Shown: positions 37,734-46,666 of the stretch, piece after piece
Numbering within the stretch: position 1 is the stretch's first letter
Layout of the letters: each line of letters opens with the position of its first letter
Source of the DNA: Bordetella parapertussis
GTDB lineage: Bacteria > Pseudomonadota > Gammaproteobacteria > Burkholderiales > Burkholderiaceae_B
Assembly: GCA_945865935.1 (NCBI GenBank)
Contig: CAMBFI010000009.1
Location: 62,001-126,000 of the forward strand
Reading direction: 5' to 3'
Length of the DNA stretch: 64,000 nt
The notes under the pieces: model-generated
Told to the model about the DNA's origin: nothing
Databases searched by the model: none
What the model saw: only the letters and a program-made list of their open reading frames with translations
Position numbers and translations under genes: made by a program

Positions 37734-37792
37734 TGAATTATTTAAGAAATCACTTACCAGTGTACCGCAGCTAGGTTACTAAACCGAGGGTA

Positions 37793-38125
37793 TTAACTAG
37801 GAAATACCCAGCGAACGGTCCAAAGCACCACCATTCCTGAGGCAATTAGGAGAAAACTATTGCGTGTCCAGCAAAACAAGGCTGTCGCGATCACGGCGGC
37901 TAACAGCCTTAAATCGACCTGCGGTCCCACCTCGGGGTGCCAAGGCAGGAGCTCTGGCACGATGATTCCCGTGAGCGCTGCAAGCGGCGCGTAACGCAGC
38001 GCACGCTGCAAACGATCGGGTAGCGGCAAAAGATGTCCAAAAAGGACATAGCCCGTTCGGCAGATCACACTCGTTGCGGCGAGCAAGAGGATGGCTGAAT
38101 AAACATACCAAGACTGGCTAATCAA
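37793..38125 (-). CDS. azlD: AzlD-type branched-chain amino acid exporter subunit, TTG start
   Basis: The 110-residue protein has three to four transmembrane helices and the AzlD features FGHLLPLPDRLQRALRYAPLAAL and VIATALFCWTRNSFLL. It is the small partner of AzlC. No ATG fits; TTG at 38123-38125 overlaps the azlC stop as TTGA, giving the length usual for the family. Longer frames start deep inside azlC. Translation is presumably coupled to azlC. Confidence 0.85.
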   Translation of the reverse strand: MISQSWYVYSAILLLAATSVICRTGYVLFGHLLPLPDRLQRALRYAPLAALTGIIVPELLPWHPEVGPQVDLRLLAAVIATALFCWTRNSFLLIASGMVVLWTVRWVFPS

Positions 38126-38877
38126 GACCCAGTGCTCCCTGGTTGAGTGTTTTTTGCAAGTTGTGACTCGGCCCACATCCCCGCAGCAATGCCCACCACG
38201 GTGGCGGCAACTAAGCCGATTCGTAGCGGCCACGGCTGCGTGAGCCAAGCCGTCACCCCTGCCGCCACCACCGAAATGACCGCGGGTCGGGTCTTGATTA
38301 AGGGCAACATCAGCGCCATCAACGCCAAGACCGCCGCAAATTCAAGAGACCAAGACTCAGGCACCGACGAGCTGAGCGTAATGCCGATGAGGGAGGTCAA
38401 TTGCCACATGAGCCAGCAGGGAATGGTGGCACCAATAAAAAACCAGAGTTGCTCGGTATTGCCCTTTTGAGGTGCGCTCCCAAAGCGCCCCATGAACGTC
38501 ACAAAAACGATGTCAACATTCATGAACCCCAAGAACAAGCGCTTCGGCCAGGGCATATGCTTGAAATAAGGTTGCAGCGCGGCGCCAAAAATCACAAATC
38601 GCAGGTTCACGATAATGCCCGCACCAAAAATCAGCCACAACGGCGCACCCACAACCAATAACGGGATCGCGGTGAGCTGGGCCGACCCGGCATACACAAG
38701 CAGCGACATGATCGCGGCTGCCGTGACGCTTAGGCCCGACTTCACCATCGCCACACCCGTTACGATCCCCCAAATTGCGAGCGCAACGAGCCCCGGGGAA
38801 ATGGTTCGGGCGCCATCGATAAACGCGCGCCGTCTTAATGCACGTAAAGCGATCCGGTCAGACAAGGCAGCAGTCAC
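38122..38877 (-). CDS. azlC: AzlC-type branched-chain amino acid exporter subunit, GTG start
   Basis: The 251-residue membrane protein shows the AzlC block FIDGARTISPGLVALAIWGIVTG (about 19-41), SLLVYAGSAQLTAIPLL and NLRFVIFGAALQPYF. With AzlD it exports amino acids, by homology to azaleucine-resistance proteins and E. coli YgaZH. The start is GTG at 38875-38877; no ATG lies near the conserved N-terminus. The two genes form a two-gene operon in the order azlC-azlD. Confidence 0.9.
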   Translation of the reverse strand: MTAALSDRIALRALRRRAFIDGARTISPGLVALAIWGIVTGVAMVKSGLSVTAAAIMSLLVYAGSAQLTAIPLLVVGAPLWLIFGAGIIVNLRFVIFGAALQPYFKHMPWPKRLFLGFMNVDIVFVTFMGRFGSAPQKGNTEQLWFFIGATIPCWLMWQLTSLIGITLSSSVPESWSLEFAAVLALMALMLPLIKTRPAVISVVAAGVTAWLTQPWPLRIGLVAATVVGIAAGMWAESQLAKNTQPGSTGS

Positions 38878-39000
38878 GTAATCGGTTCAACAACAAACAA
38901 CAACGCATGGATTGAGGAGGTTTTTTATCTTTTGTTCGCTCTATTGTAGACCGTGCAGTTGTTACAATCCCACCAACACGTTATTTTCATGAGACGCGCA

Positions 39001-39210
39001 ATGACTCAAGCATCAGGCTCCACTGAGAACCCACTAGCGATCACGCTGACGGGCGACGATTTACCTCTCCATTGCCCAGGTCCCAAAGCGCCTCTCTGGA
39101 GCATGCACCCACGCGTCTTTCTTGATGTTGCCAAAACGGGCACAGCCAAATGCCCCTACTGCAGCACGGAGTACCGCCTGGCACCCGGCGCAACTGTACA
39201 CGCCCACTAG
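39001..39210 (+). CDS. Small zinc-finger protein, zf-CHCC type
   Basis: A 69-residue protein with Cys25, His36, Cys51 and Cys54 in CPGPKAPLWSMHPRVFLD and KCPYCSTEYRL. This is the zf-CHCC pattern found in the mitochondrial complex I subunit NDUFS6 and in small proteobacterial proteins. The ATG at 39001 was chosen because the preceding residues of the frame are not conserved. Function in bacteria is not known. The next gene begins about 10 bases later. Confidence 0.85.
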   Translation: MTQASGSTENPLAITLTGDDLPLHCPGPKAPLWSMHPRVFLDVAKTGTAKCPYCSTEYRLAPGATVHAH

Positions 39211-39220
39211 GCTGCCCATC

Positions 39221-39652
39221 TTGCCAATCATCTTTGCCACCCCAGAAGAAGCAGAGCTCGCTTTTTATGATGCACTCGAGCGCGCCGACCTGCCTCGCTT
39301 GATGCAAGTCTGGGCCGAAGATGAAGAAATCATCTGCGTGCATCCAGGTGGTTTGCGCGTCGTCGGGCTACACGCTGTCAAAGAGTCCTGGCAAGAGATC
39401 CTGGCCAATGGCGGTTTACGCATCCGACCGTCCTTGACGGTGGCCCTGCACAGCATGATGGGGGTGGTGCACTCCCTGATCGAACAAATTTCAGTGAAAA
39501 ATGCGGACAGCACCGAAGTGGCGCATTGCTACGCAACCAACGTCTACCACAAGGGTCCGACCGGATGGAAACTCGTGATGCACCACGCCTCCGCGGCACC
39601 GGTTGAGGCGGGCATTCTAGATCTACACGACAAGCCTGGGCTTTTGCATTAA
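39221..39652 (+). CDS. NTF2-like / SnoaL-type protein, probable TTG start
   Basis: The protein of 143 residues starts ATPEEAELAFYDALERADLPRLMQVWAED, followed by VCVHPGG-like ICVHPGGLRVVG, HAVKESWQEIL, and TNVYHKGPTGWKLVMHHAS (the alpha-beta barrel pattern of the SnoaL/DUF4440 group). Members include isomerases and binding proteins; no catalytic set is evident. There is no ATG at the right place. TTG at 39221 fits the domain edge; the only upstream ATG (39122) overlaps the zinc-finger gene by 89 bases. The stop lies 10 bases before the next gene, so the three probably form one operon. Confidence 0.8.
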   Translation: MPIIFATPEEAELAFYDALERADLPRLMQVWAEDEEIICVHPGGLRVVGLHAVKESWQEILANGGLRIRPSLTVALHSMMGVVHSLIEQISVKNADSTEVAHCYATNVYHKGPTGWKLVMHHASAAPVEAGILDLHDKPGLLH

Positions 39653-39662
39653 GCACCAACCC

Positions 39663-40757
39663 GTGAGCGCCCTCCTCGACCTTTCCCCTTGTCCGACCCC
39701 TTGGTGGCTTCCCGAACGACACACACAAACCCTATTCGGCGCTTTGCTTGCGCCCACCAACCGTATCCGTTTTTTTCGTGACCGGGTCAAGACTACGGAC
39801 GGCGACTTCATCGACTTTGACTGGAACGCACCCAGCCTGCCACGCGCACCAAAGCGCGCACAGGACGCCGCACTGACCCACACCGCCGCAACAGATTGGC
39901 TAGACGAAGCCGGACGCCAAGCGCTCAGCCTCGCACCTGCTACTCCCGCGCTGGTACTTCTGCATGGTCTAGAGGGCAGCAGCAAAAGCCGGTACGCACA
40001 ATCGATCACGCAGTACTTTCGACAAGCAGGGTGGACAGTTGTTGTCGCGCACTTCAGAGGATGCTCCGGTTTTGCAAACCGTTTGGCGCGCGCTTATCAC
40101 TCGGGTGACTCGGCTGAAATTCGTTTCATACTTGAAACCGTACGCACGAGATTTCCTGCAGGTCAATGGCATGCGGTCGGTATCTCGCTCGGCGGTAACG
40201 CGCTGCTAAAGTACATGGGCGAATCACCCCACGAGGTTGCGTGGCTCAACGCCGCGGCCGCGATCTCCGCACCGCTAGATCTCGTCGCTGCAGGGAACCA
40301 CTTGTCAGACGATCGCTTTAACCGGGAGATCTATTCGCGTCACTTCCTACGTACCCTGCGGCCCAAAGTACTCAAGAAAGCCGAGCGCTTCCCTGGTGTC
40401 ATCGACACGATACGCATCCAACAAGCGCGCGACCTGCGTGACTTTGATAACGCCTATACAGCACCCATGCATGGATTTTCGGACGCGCTGGATTACTGGA
40501 CACAATGTTCGAGCAAACGCTGGCTTGCCCATATCCACACGCCGACACTCGTACTGAATGCACGCAACGATCCCTTCTTACCCGAAGCGACCTTACCGGG
40601 CCCGGCGTATGGCAGCGCACAGGTCGAACTGCATCAGCCCGCCCAGGGTGGGCACGTTAGTTTCGTGACAGGCGTCTGGCCCGGGCACCTTCGATGGCTG
40701 GCTCAACGCATCGAAACTTTCTTCACGTCTCGCGAGGCCAGCGGGTCAGCTACTTAA
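39663..40757 (+). CDS. Alpha/beta hydrolase, YheT-like, GTG start
   Basis: The 364-residue protein opens PWWLPERHTQTLFGAL, a YheT hallmark, and has the oxyanion region LLHGLEGSSKSRY, a nucleophile elbow GISLGGN (Ser175), a late Asp in NARNDPFLPE and the His in GGHVSFV. YheT-type proteins are predicted esterases or hydrolases of unclear substrate. GTG at 39663 lies just before the conserved N-terminus; no ATG is available. Its end overlaps the M48 gene on the opposite strand by eight bases. Confidence 0.9.
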   Translation: MSALLDLSPCPTPWWLPERHTQTLFGALLAPTNRIRFFRDRVKTTDGDFIDFDWNAPSLPRAPKRAQDAALTHTAATDWLDEAGRQALSLAPATPALVLLHGLEGSSKSRYAQSITQYFRQAGWTVVVAHFRGCSGFANRLARAYHSGDSAEIRFILETVRTRFPAGQWHAVGISLGGNALLKYMGESPHEVAWLNAAAAISAPLDLVAAGNHLSDDRFNREIYSRHFLRTLRPKVLKKAERFPGVIDTIRIQQARDLRDFDNAYTAPMHGFSDALDYWTQCSSKRWLAHIHTPTLVLNARNDPFLPEATLPGPAYGSAQVELHQPAQGGHVSFVTGVWPGHLRWLAQRIETFFTSREASGSAT

Positions 40758-42285
40758 ACCGCTCAAGCAAGCGTCGATCGTCTGCTATTTTGGTTGTCAA
40801 CGTTCGTATCTGGCCATCAATCTGAGACTGCACATAAAAATCTTGTGACTGCGCACGCGCCTGCTGAAGTTGTGTCACCGCCGCCGGTAACGCTCCCACA
40901 CGTTCGTAATAAGCCGCCATCGATTGCTTGGCTGCAATCGGCTCGCCAAGCCTATCCTGTGATGCCGCGAGCATCTTGTAAAAATCCGGCTCTTCGTTTG
41001 GCCACCGTTTGATTTGAGTCTTCAGGAAGTTTGCGGCCTCAGCGTCTTTGTTTGTGCCTTGTAAGGTTTGCGCCATCCGCATGGCGAAAGAGCGGCGAGT
41101 GGGCCAACGCTTACTGCCCGCCTGTGCCCCCGTCAAGGCTGCTGCGTATTGCTGATTTGCAATATCAATATCGATTTTCTGCAAATCCAAATAAGGCGAT
41201 GAGATCTTGAACGACTGCGCCTGCTGTAAAGCCGTTGTGGCAGCCGCGGGATCCTGTCGGGAGAGCGCAACCAACGAAACGCCATACCATGATGCAGCGC
41301 GGCGCACCTGCACCTCACTCGCGCGCCCTTCACCGCTCGGCGCACGGGCTTCCTCTTCCATCTGATCGAGTGCCTGGCGCAACGCCCGTGGGTCCAGCGC
41401 TTGTAAGACCCGCGACTTCGCCCGCACAAACCAGAACTCATCCGAGCCCTGGGTTTTGCTTGCCGGGAATTGTCGGACGCGGTTTTGCATGTCCGTCATC
41501 CGCTGAATACTCAAAGGATGCGTGGTGGCATACACGCCACCACCACGCCCTTCGTTCAGGGAAGATGCGCTCATCAGTCTGCCAAACATCAAGGCCATGC
41601 CGTTTGGGTCGTAACCCGCCTTGCGCAACATTTCCACACCCGTGCGGTCCGCTTCCTGCTCGGCATCACGAGAAAAGCCAAGTTGGCGATCAATCATAGC
41701 GGCTTGACCAAACGCTGCGATGCCCATCGCGGCTTGGCCTCCCCCGGGAATCAGCGCCGCTAAGATCGCCGCAGCCAGGGTCGCCAAGGCAAGGTGACCA
41801 CCCTGCGTTTGCTGGGTCAAGCCTCGCGCAATATGTCGCTGCGTCACGTGTGCGATTTCGTGGGCCACGACGCCCGCAAGCTCAGACTCGCCACCTGCCA
41901 AAACGATCAGCCCGGTCTGCACACCGATAAAGCCTCCTGGCATGGCAAACGCATTGACGATCGGGTTTCGTACGCCGAACACGTCTACCTGCGGCGCACC
42001 GCCAGGCGCGAAGGCGGCAATTTTTCGACCCATTTCGTTCAAATACTGGCTGAGGTCCGGGTCATTGATGTATTCAGGATCCCGGCGACCCTGCACCATG
42101 ATGGCCTCGCCCAAGCGACGCTCTACGGATGGGGATAACTCGGCCGACGCCGGAGAACCTAAGGTTGGGACCGCAGCGGGTTGAGGCCACGCGGCAGGTG
42201 GCGCACACAACAGTGCGGTTACCACCCAAATAAGACACTTGGATGACGATTTAATTTCACGGGGTTTTGTATGTTGGCGAGTCAT
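40750..42285 (-). CDS. Periplasmic M48 metalloprotease with TPR region (BepA-like)
   Basis: The 511-residue protein has a signal sequence (about 17-36: CLIWVVTALLCAPPAAWPQP), an M48 domain with HEIAH (142-146) and the third ligand in EQEADRTGVEML, and a C-terminal half of helical repeats resembling TPRs (about 300-490). The layout is that of BepA/YfgC, which checks outer-membrane protein and LptD assembly. That would fit the BamE function elsewhere in the window. ATG at 42283-42285. Confidence 0.92.
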   Translation of the reverse strand: MTRQHTKPREIKSSSKCLIWVVTALLCAPPAAWPQPAAVPTLGSPASAELSPSVERRLGEAIMVQGRRDPEYINDPDLSQYLNEMGRKIAAFAPGGAPQVDVFGVRNPIVNAFAMPGGFIGVQTGLIVLAGGESELAGVVAHEIAHVTQRHIARGLTQQTQGGHLALATLAAAILAALIPGGGQAAMGIAAFGQAAMIDRQLGFSRDAEQEADRTGVEMLRKAGYDPNGMALMFGRLMSASSLNEGRGGGVYATTHPLSIQRMTDMQNRVRQFPASKTQGSDEFWFVRAKSRVLQALDPRALRQALDQMEEEARAPSGEGRASEVQVRRAASWYGVSLVALSRQDPAAATTALQQAQSFKISSPYLDLQKIDIDIANQQYAAALTGAQAGSKRWPTRRSFAMRMAQTLQGTNKDAEAANFLKTQIKRWPNEEPDFYKMLAASQDRLGEPIAAKQSMAAYYERVGALPAAVTQLQQARAQSQDFYVQSQIDGQIRTLTTKIADDRRLLERFK

Positions 42286-42352
42286 ACGCTTATGATAGCG
42301 GGTGTCGAGATATGTTCCGCCCTTTGGGCGAATTTTTGCAAGGAATCAAAAG

Positions 42353-43189
42353 ATGCGCCCTGTACGCAAAGCGGTTTTCCCCGTCGCCGGACTCGGAACC
42401 CGTTTTTTACCGGCCACCAAAGCGATGCCTAAAGAGATGCTACCCGTGGTGGACAAGCCCCTCATCCAATATGCCGTCGAAGAGGCTGTGGCAGCCGGGA
42501 TCACTGATTTAATTTTTGTCACGGGGCGTCACAAGCGTGCCATCGAGGATCATTTCGATTCCGCACCAGAGATGGAAAATGAATTGGCCCGCAAAGGCAA
42601 AGCCGAGTTACTTGCCATTGTTCAGGGCATCTTGCCTTCGAATGTCAGTTGTATCTACATTCGGCAATCCGCCCCGCTTGGGCTCGGCCATGCCGTCCTA
42701 ACGGCGGCCCCCATCGTCGGCGACGAGCCATTCGCCGTGCTGTTGGCAGACGACTTGCTCGACGCGGAACGTCCCGTTATCGGGCAGCTCATTGATGCAG
42801 CCCTGACCTACCAAGGTAGTATTCTGGGCGTACAAGAAGTCCCACTGAGTGACACCGACCGATACGGCATTGTGGCAACAGATCCAGCCGGCCCACGCAC
42901 CGAGCGTGTGCGACACATTGTCGAGAAGCCCAAGCCAGAGGTTGCACCTTCCACGCTAGCGGTCGTTGGTCGATATGTTCTAGACGCGCGCATCTTCGCG
43001 CACTTACGCCAAACACAAGCCGGCGCAGGTGGCGAGATTCAACTGACAGACGGGATCGCTTCCTTACTCAAAGAGCAAGCCGTGTTCGCACATCGCTATG
43101 ACGGGATCCGCTACGACTGCGGCAACAAAGAAGGCATGTTTAAAGCAACGATCGCGCTCGGGCGCAAGTACCACGGCCTTATACCCTGA
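42353..43189 (+). CDS. galU: UTP--glucose-1-phosphate uridylyltransferase
   Basis: GalU makes UDP-glucose for surface polysaccharides. The 278-residue protein has [20 protein letters not shown] (3-22, nucleotide loop), [34 protein letters not shown] and [13 protein letters not shown] near the end. The ATG at 42353 follows AAGGA; the frame continues upstream but without conservation. Diverges from the M48 gene over 67 bases. It overlaps the CtaG-like gene tail by 11 bases. Confidence 0.96.
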   Translation: MRPVRKAVFPVAGLGTRFLPATKAMPKEMLPVVDKPLIQYAVEEAVAAGITDLIFVTGRHKRAIEDHFDSAPEMENELARKGKAELLAIVQGILPSNVSCIYIRQSAPLGLGHAVLTAAPIVGDEPFAVLLADDLLDAERPVIGQLIDAALTYQGSILGVQEVPLSDTDRYGIVATDPAGPRTERVRHIVEKPKPEVAPSTLAVVGRYVLDARIFAHLRQTQAGAGGEIQLTDGIASLLKEQAVFAHRYDGIRYDCGNKEGMFKATIALGRKYHGLIP

Positions 43190-44009
43190 TACGCTTGGCT
43201 ACTCCCCAGCGTCCCTTGGCAGAAAGCCGCATCAAGGTGCGCAACGCTACCAAGAGACCGATCACTTCAGTCATCGCAGCCGGTATCCACATGGTTAAGC
43301 CACCGATCATCTGATCGGTCTGCGCGGCCATGGGGATGGCGCGCCCACACAAATCAAACAAGGGATACAAATCACGTTCGGTAAAGGCGATTACCGCACC
43401 CGCGACCATCTGCGGCGCCATTGTCAAAATCGGAGAGATTACGCGTCCGCCAGGCGTCATGGCGGCAGGCGGATTAGGCCGACGATCCAAGATTAAATTC
43501 CAGTACATGAAGCCCGTGATCACAACCGACCAGTTCATGAGGCGGTATAGCCTCCAGTCCAACATCGAATAAAACTGAACCGACGGAATCAACCAAATCA
43601 CGACCAAAAATACAAATAAAGCGGGTACGAATATGGGGTTGGTCAGGAGGGAAACGGTCCCGCGTCCCCAGATCGTTTGAGTGAACCTAAACAGCGCCTG
43701 CCGCAGCGCACGCGGCAGACCCGCACGCATCACCGAACCGGGATAGGCCGCCATCACCACCAGTGGTCCAAGATGGTGCAGCACAAGGTGTTGGATCCGA
43801 TGCATAAAAAACATGCGTTCGGCGTAATAGTCGAGCATCGTGTGCATCGACAAATACAACATGACCCACCCGCTCCAAAAGAACACTTGGCGCGTGCGCG
43901 ACACGCGACGCACACGTACGCCACGCACGAAGAGCCAGGCGCTTAGCACGAAGCACACCACCAAAACGGGTGACAATTCCCAGGGCTTAAGCCAGCTCAG
44001 CCAGTCCAT
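43179..44009 (-). CDS. CtaG-like cytochrome c oxidase assembly membrane protein
   Basis: The 276-residue protein has about seven transmembrane helices and the caa3_CtaG pattern: [28 protein letters not shown] (His-rich, about 58-85), [13 protein letters not shown], and [21 protein letters not shown]. This family (PF09678 by memory) is linked to caa3 oxidase copper-site assembly in Bacillus; it is not the Cox11-type CtaG. No oxidase genes are adjacent. ATG at 44007-44009 was chosen over a more distant ATG that lacks conservation. Confidence 0.85.
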   Translation of the reverse strand: MDWLSWLKPWELSPVLVVCFVLSAWLFVRGVRVRRVSRTRQVFFWSGWVMLYLSMHTMLDYYAERMFFMHRIQHLVLHHLGPLVVMAAYPGSVMRAGLPRALRQALFRFTQTIWGRGTVSLLTNPIFVPALFVFLVVIWLIPSVQFYSMLDWRLYRLMNWSVVITGFMYWNLILDRRPNPPAAMTPGGRVISPILTMAPQMVAGAVIAFTERDLYPLFDLCGRAIPMAAQTDQMIGGLTMWIPAAMTEVIGLLVALRTLMRLSAKGRWGVAKRIRV

Positions 44010-44141
44010 CACACAACCTTTAAAATGATCGGAGATCGGCGCACAATCCACGCTAGGGATTGTAGTATGTTAGGGATAACTATTCAGACGAACCGCCACC
44101 GCAACCAACGTCGATCTCTTTTCCCTGAGAACCCAGGCCTC

Positions 44142-45494
44142 ATGACCCACGCGCACAACACACTCAGCCCCTTCCCTCGTCGTCGCCAGCAGATTCTGAA
44201 CTGGATGCGCAGCATGGGCGGCGGAATCGCTATTTTGCCCACGGGCCCTGAAGTTTCGCGTAACCGAGATAACCATTACGCGTTCCGATACGACAGCGAT
44301 TTTTTCTACCTCACAGGCTTTACCGAAGCCAATGCCTGGCTCGTGTTGATCGCAGGTGAAACAGATCGAAGCATTTTGTTTTGTGAACCTAAAGATCCGC
44401 TCATGGAAACCTGGACTGGAAAACGCTGGGGCCCGACCGCAGCGGCGGAGCACTTTGAATTTGATGAAGCCTTCGCCACGACCGAACTCGAAACACAAAT
44501 GCCCCTGCTCGTGACAGGCTTAAAAAATCTGTTCGCCAACACCTCGCGCAGTCGCAGTCCTCAATATCTGACGCAACTGCATGCTTGGATCAGCACCGCC
44601 CAAACTACGTTGCGGGGCACACGCGCCACACCCACCCAGTGGCTCGATATCGGCGAACCACTCAGCGAAATGCGCTTAGTCAAAGATGCGCACGAGCTCG
44701 ATACGATGCGCCGTGCAGCCGCAATTTCTGCGCTCGGGCATGTACGCGCGATGCAGGCCGCGCAACCTGGGCGACACGAGTACGAACTTGAGGCTGAACT
44801 TTTATATGTCTTTCGCAAGAACGGTGCGCAATCTGTCGCCTACGATAGTATCGTTGCGGCCGGCGGTAATGCGTGCACCTTGCATTATCGCGCTGGCAAT
44901 ACGGTCATGCGCGACGGCGATCTGGTCCTCATTGATGCAGGTTGCGAGCTCGACGGCTATGCCTCGGACATCACGCGCACGTTCCCCGCGAACGGCCGTT
45001 TTTCGGCTGCGCAACGTACGCTGTACGAAATCGTTCTAGCCGCCCAACGTGCTGCCACTGCGTGCGTATCGCCCGCGCATCATTGGAATGCTGCCCATGA
45101 GGCCGCGGTGCGTGTCTTGACTCAAGGTCTGCTTGACGAAAAACTGCTCACTGGGTCGCTTGAAAAAAATATCGAAACCGAAAGTTTTAAACGCTTTTAC
45201 ATGCATCGAACCGGACATTGGCTTGGCATGGATGTCCATGACGTAGGTGCGTATCGGACACCGCCTGCAGGCGCAGGAGAACGCGCGTGGCGAACACTGT
45301 CGCCCGGCATGGTGTTGACGATAGAACCAGGCCTCTATGTCACGCCTGCGCCAGATGTACCGGAGATATTTTGGAATATTGGTATTCGCATTGAGGACGA
45401 TGCAGTCGTCACGCAACAAGGCTGTGAGTTGATGACTAGGGGTGTACCCGTAGAAATTAGGGACATCGAGGACTTGATGCAACACAAAGATTGA
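44142..45494 (+). CDS. pepP: Xaa-Pro aminopeptidase (PepP)
   Basis: This cytoplasmic metallopeptidase removes an N-terminal residue before proline. The 450-residue protein has an N-terminal creatinase-like domain (FRYDSDFFYLTGF) and a pita-bread catalytic domain. The metal ligands appear in IDAGCELDGYASDITRTFP (two Asp), HRTGHWLGMDVHD (His), TIEPGLY (Glu) and GIRIEDDAVV (Glu). The ATG at 44142 begins at the conserved N-terminus. In E. coli pepP is next to ubiH; here two further genes intervene. Confidence 0.96.
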   Translation: MTHAHNTLSPFPRRRQQILNWMRSMGGGIAILPTGPEVSRNRDNHYAFRYDSDFFYLTGFTEANAWLVLIAGETDRSILFCEPKDPLMETWTGKRWGPTAAAEHFEFDEAFATTELETQMPLLVTGLKNLFANTSRSRSPQYLTQLHAWISTAQTTLRGTRATPTQWLDIGEPLSEMRLVKDAHELDTMRRAAAISALGHVRAMQAAQPGRHEYELEAELLYVFRKNGAQSVAYDSIVAAGGNACTLHYRAGNTVMRDGDLVLIDAGCELDGYASDITRTFPANGRFSAAQRTLYEIVLAAQRAATACVSPAHHWNAAHEAAVRVLTQGLLDEKLLTGSLEKNIETESFKRFYMHRTGHWLGMDVHDVGAYRTPPAGAGERAWRTLSPGMVLTIEPGLYVTPAPDVPEIFWNIGIRIEDDAVVTQQGCELMTRGVPVEIRDIEDLMQHKD

Positions 45495-45526
45495 CGTACA
45501 AATAAGTTTTGGAATCCTTGGACTCG

Positions 45527-46666
45527 ATGCCAATGACGTTCGATCCTGTACAGTTTGAACCCTTAGGGGGCATTTGCGTCATCGCGCAAGATGACGCACA
45601 AAACGCATCGATCATTCGCGCGCTTGGACAGTGGTGCAACGAGATGCGGGTACGCGAATTCGTCTCGATCGAGCCGCTGCGTTTCCAAGACACTGTCATC
45701 GTACATGTTAACGCTAATTCCTTGCTCATGGAGTGCGCTCCCGATGCCGACATGCGTATACTCGCATCTAACTTTGGTTTCTCGACTACAGGGCCCGAGC
45801 ACGAGTTGCTACGCGAGATATTCTTATCTAAAGCGATTAGTCCGGTTGCATCGAGCTTTCCGAGTATCGACGAGTTGTTTGCCGCCATCCGCATTCGTCG
45901 TAACATCGCAATGATTGCACGCCGCACTGAGCTATGGTTCAGCATCGACGAAGACACTCGTCCCACTACCCACTGGAAACAACTCGGTACAGCTAGATTC
46001 GCGTTGATTGCGGGCCAGTCACTCCCCCGCGCACTCGAGTACGCGCTCTGCCCAGACATGACGGGACAACGCTACGGCTTCGCCTGTCGACAAGCTTCTG
46101 AGTATTTGATGTTAGCGGGCTTGGTGCAGGAGCTGGAGATAACCAACCCAGAACTACTCGATGCGATTGAAACCCGCTGGGCGTATGCGCCAATTCACGG
46201 AGACTCATTCATCAACGCATTTTTAATGGAGCGCGGCTCGCGTGAACGACCCTTCCCCAAGCATCATTACGTCCCCGGAAGCCGCGTCTGGTTTAAGAAT
46301 CCCGATGAACACTCAACAGACGTAGCTGGGTTTGAAGGTTCTTGGGTGGTGTATATGGGTGCCGGGAAGTTCGTCAATCTTTGGGACAAAGTCGAACCCT
46401 ATCCAATCGATACCAAGTGCTTAGAAATCTATCATTGGCGTCACTGCGTCGAACAAACTGCAGCAGGCGAATTGCGCATGAACGAAGATCGCGTCAAAGA
46501 AATGATCGACGCATCGATGCTAGACGCCAGCGTTAAGCAAGGTATTTTGACCCAGATGATGGAATACCGCGCGCCAGCAGGGGTGTATGGCGAAGGGGGT
46601 TGTATTGATCTCACGCGTGAACAGGCGCGGTGGGTCTGCCCTCAAACAACCAACATCAGTATTTAG
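45527..46666 (+). CDS. Transglutaminase-like (Tgl-fold) protein of unknown function
   Basis: The 379-residue protein has no signal peptide or membrane helix. Its N-terminal 110 residues match nothing I know. From about residue 113 it aligns, by my memory of the Bacillus subtilis Tgl sequence, with that spore-coat transglutaminase: SIDELFAAIRIRRNIAMIAR with Tgl SIAELMFELKLRMNIVAAAK; YGFACRQAS with YAFECATA, which puts Cys187 at the Tgl nucleophile; and HHYVPGSRVWFKNPD (246-260) with HHFFLGDCLYFKNPE. The Tgl glutamates beside the Cys and in WRGENV become Ala and Ser/Trp here, so classical cross-linking is doubtful. ATG at 45527 follows TTGGA; TTG at 45509 is an alternative. It follows pepP by 32 bases. 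Homology is likely; function is unknown. Confidence 0.62.
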   Translation: MPMTFDPVQFEPLGGICVIAQDDAQNASIIRALGQWCNEMRVREFVSIEPLRFQDTVIVHVNANSLLMECAPDADMRILASNFGFSTTGPEHELLREIFLSKAISPVASSFPSIDELFAAIRIRRNIAMIARRTELWFSIDEDTRPTTHWKQLGTARFALIAGQSLPRALEYALCPDMTGQRYGFACRQASEYLMLAGLVQELEITNPELLDAIETRWAYAPIHGDSFINAFLMERGSRERPFPKHHYVPGSRVWFKNPDEHSTDVAGFEGSWVVYMGAGKFVNLWDKVEPYPIDTKCLEIYHWRHCVEQTAAGELRMNEDRVKEMIDASMLDASVKQGILTQMMEYRAPAGVYGEGGCIDLTREQARWVCPQTTNISI

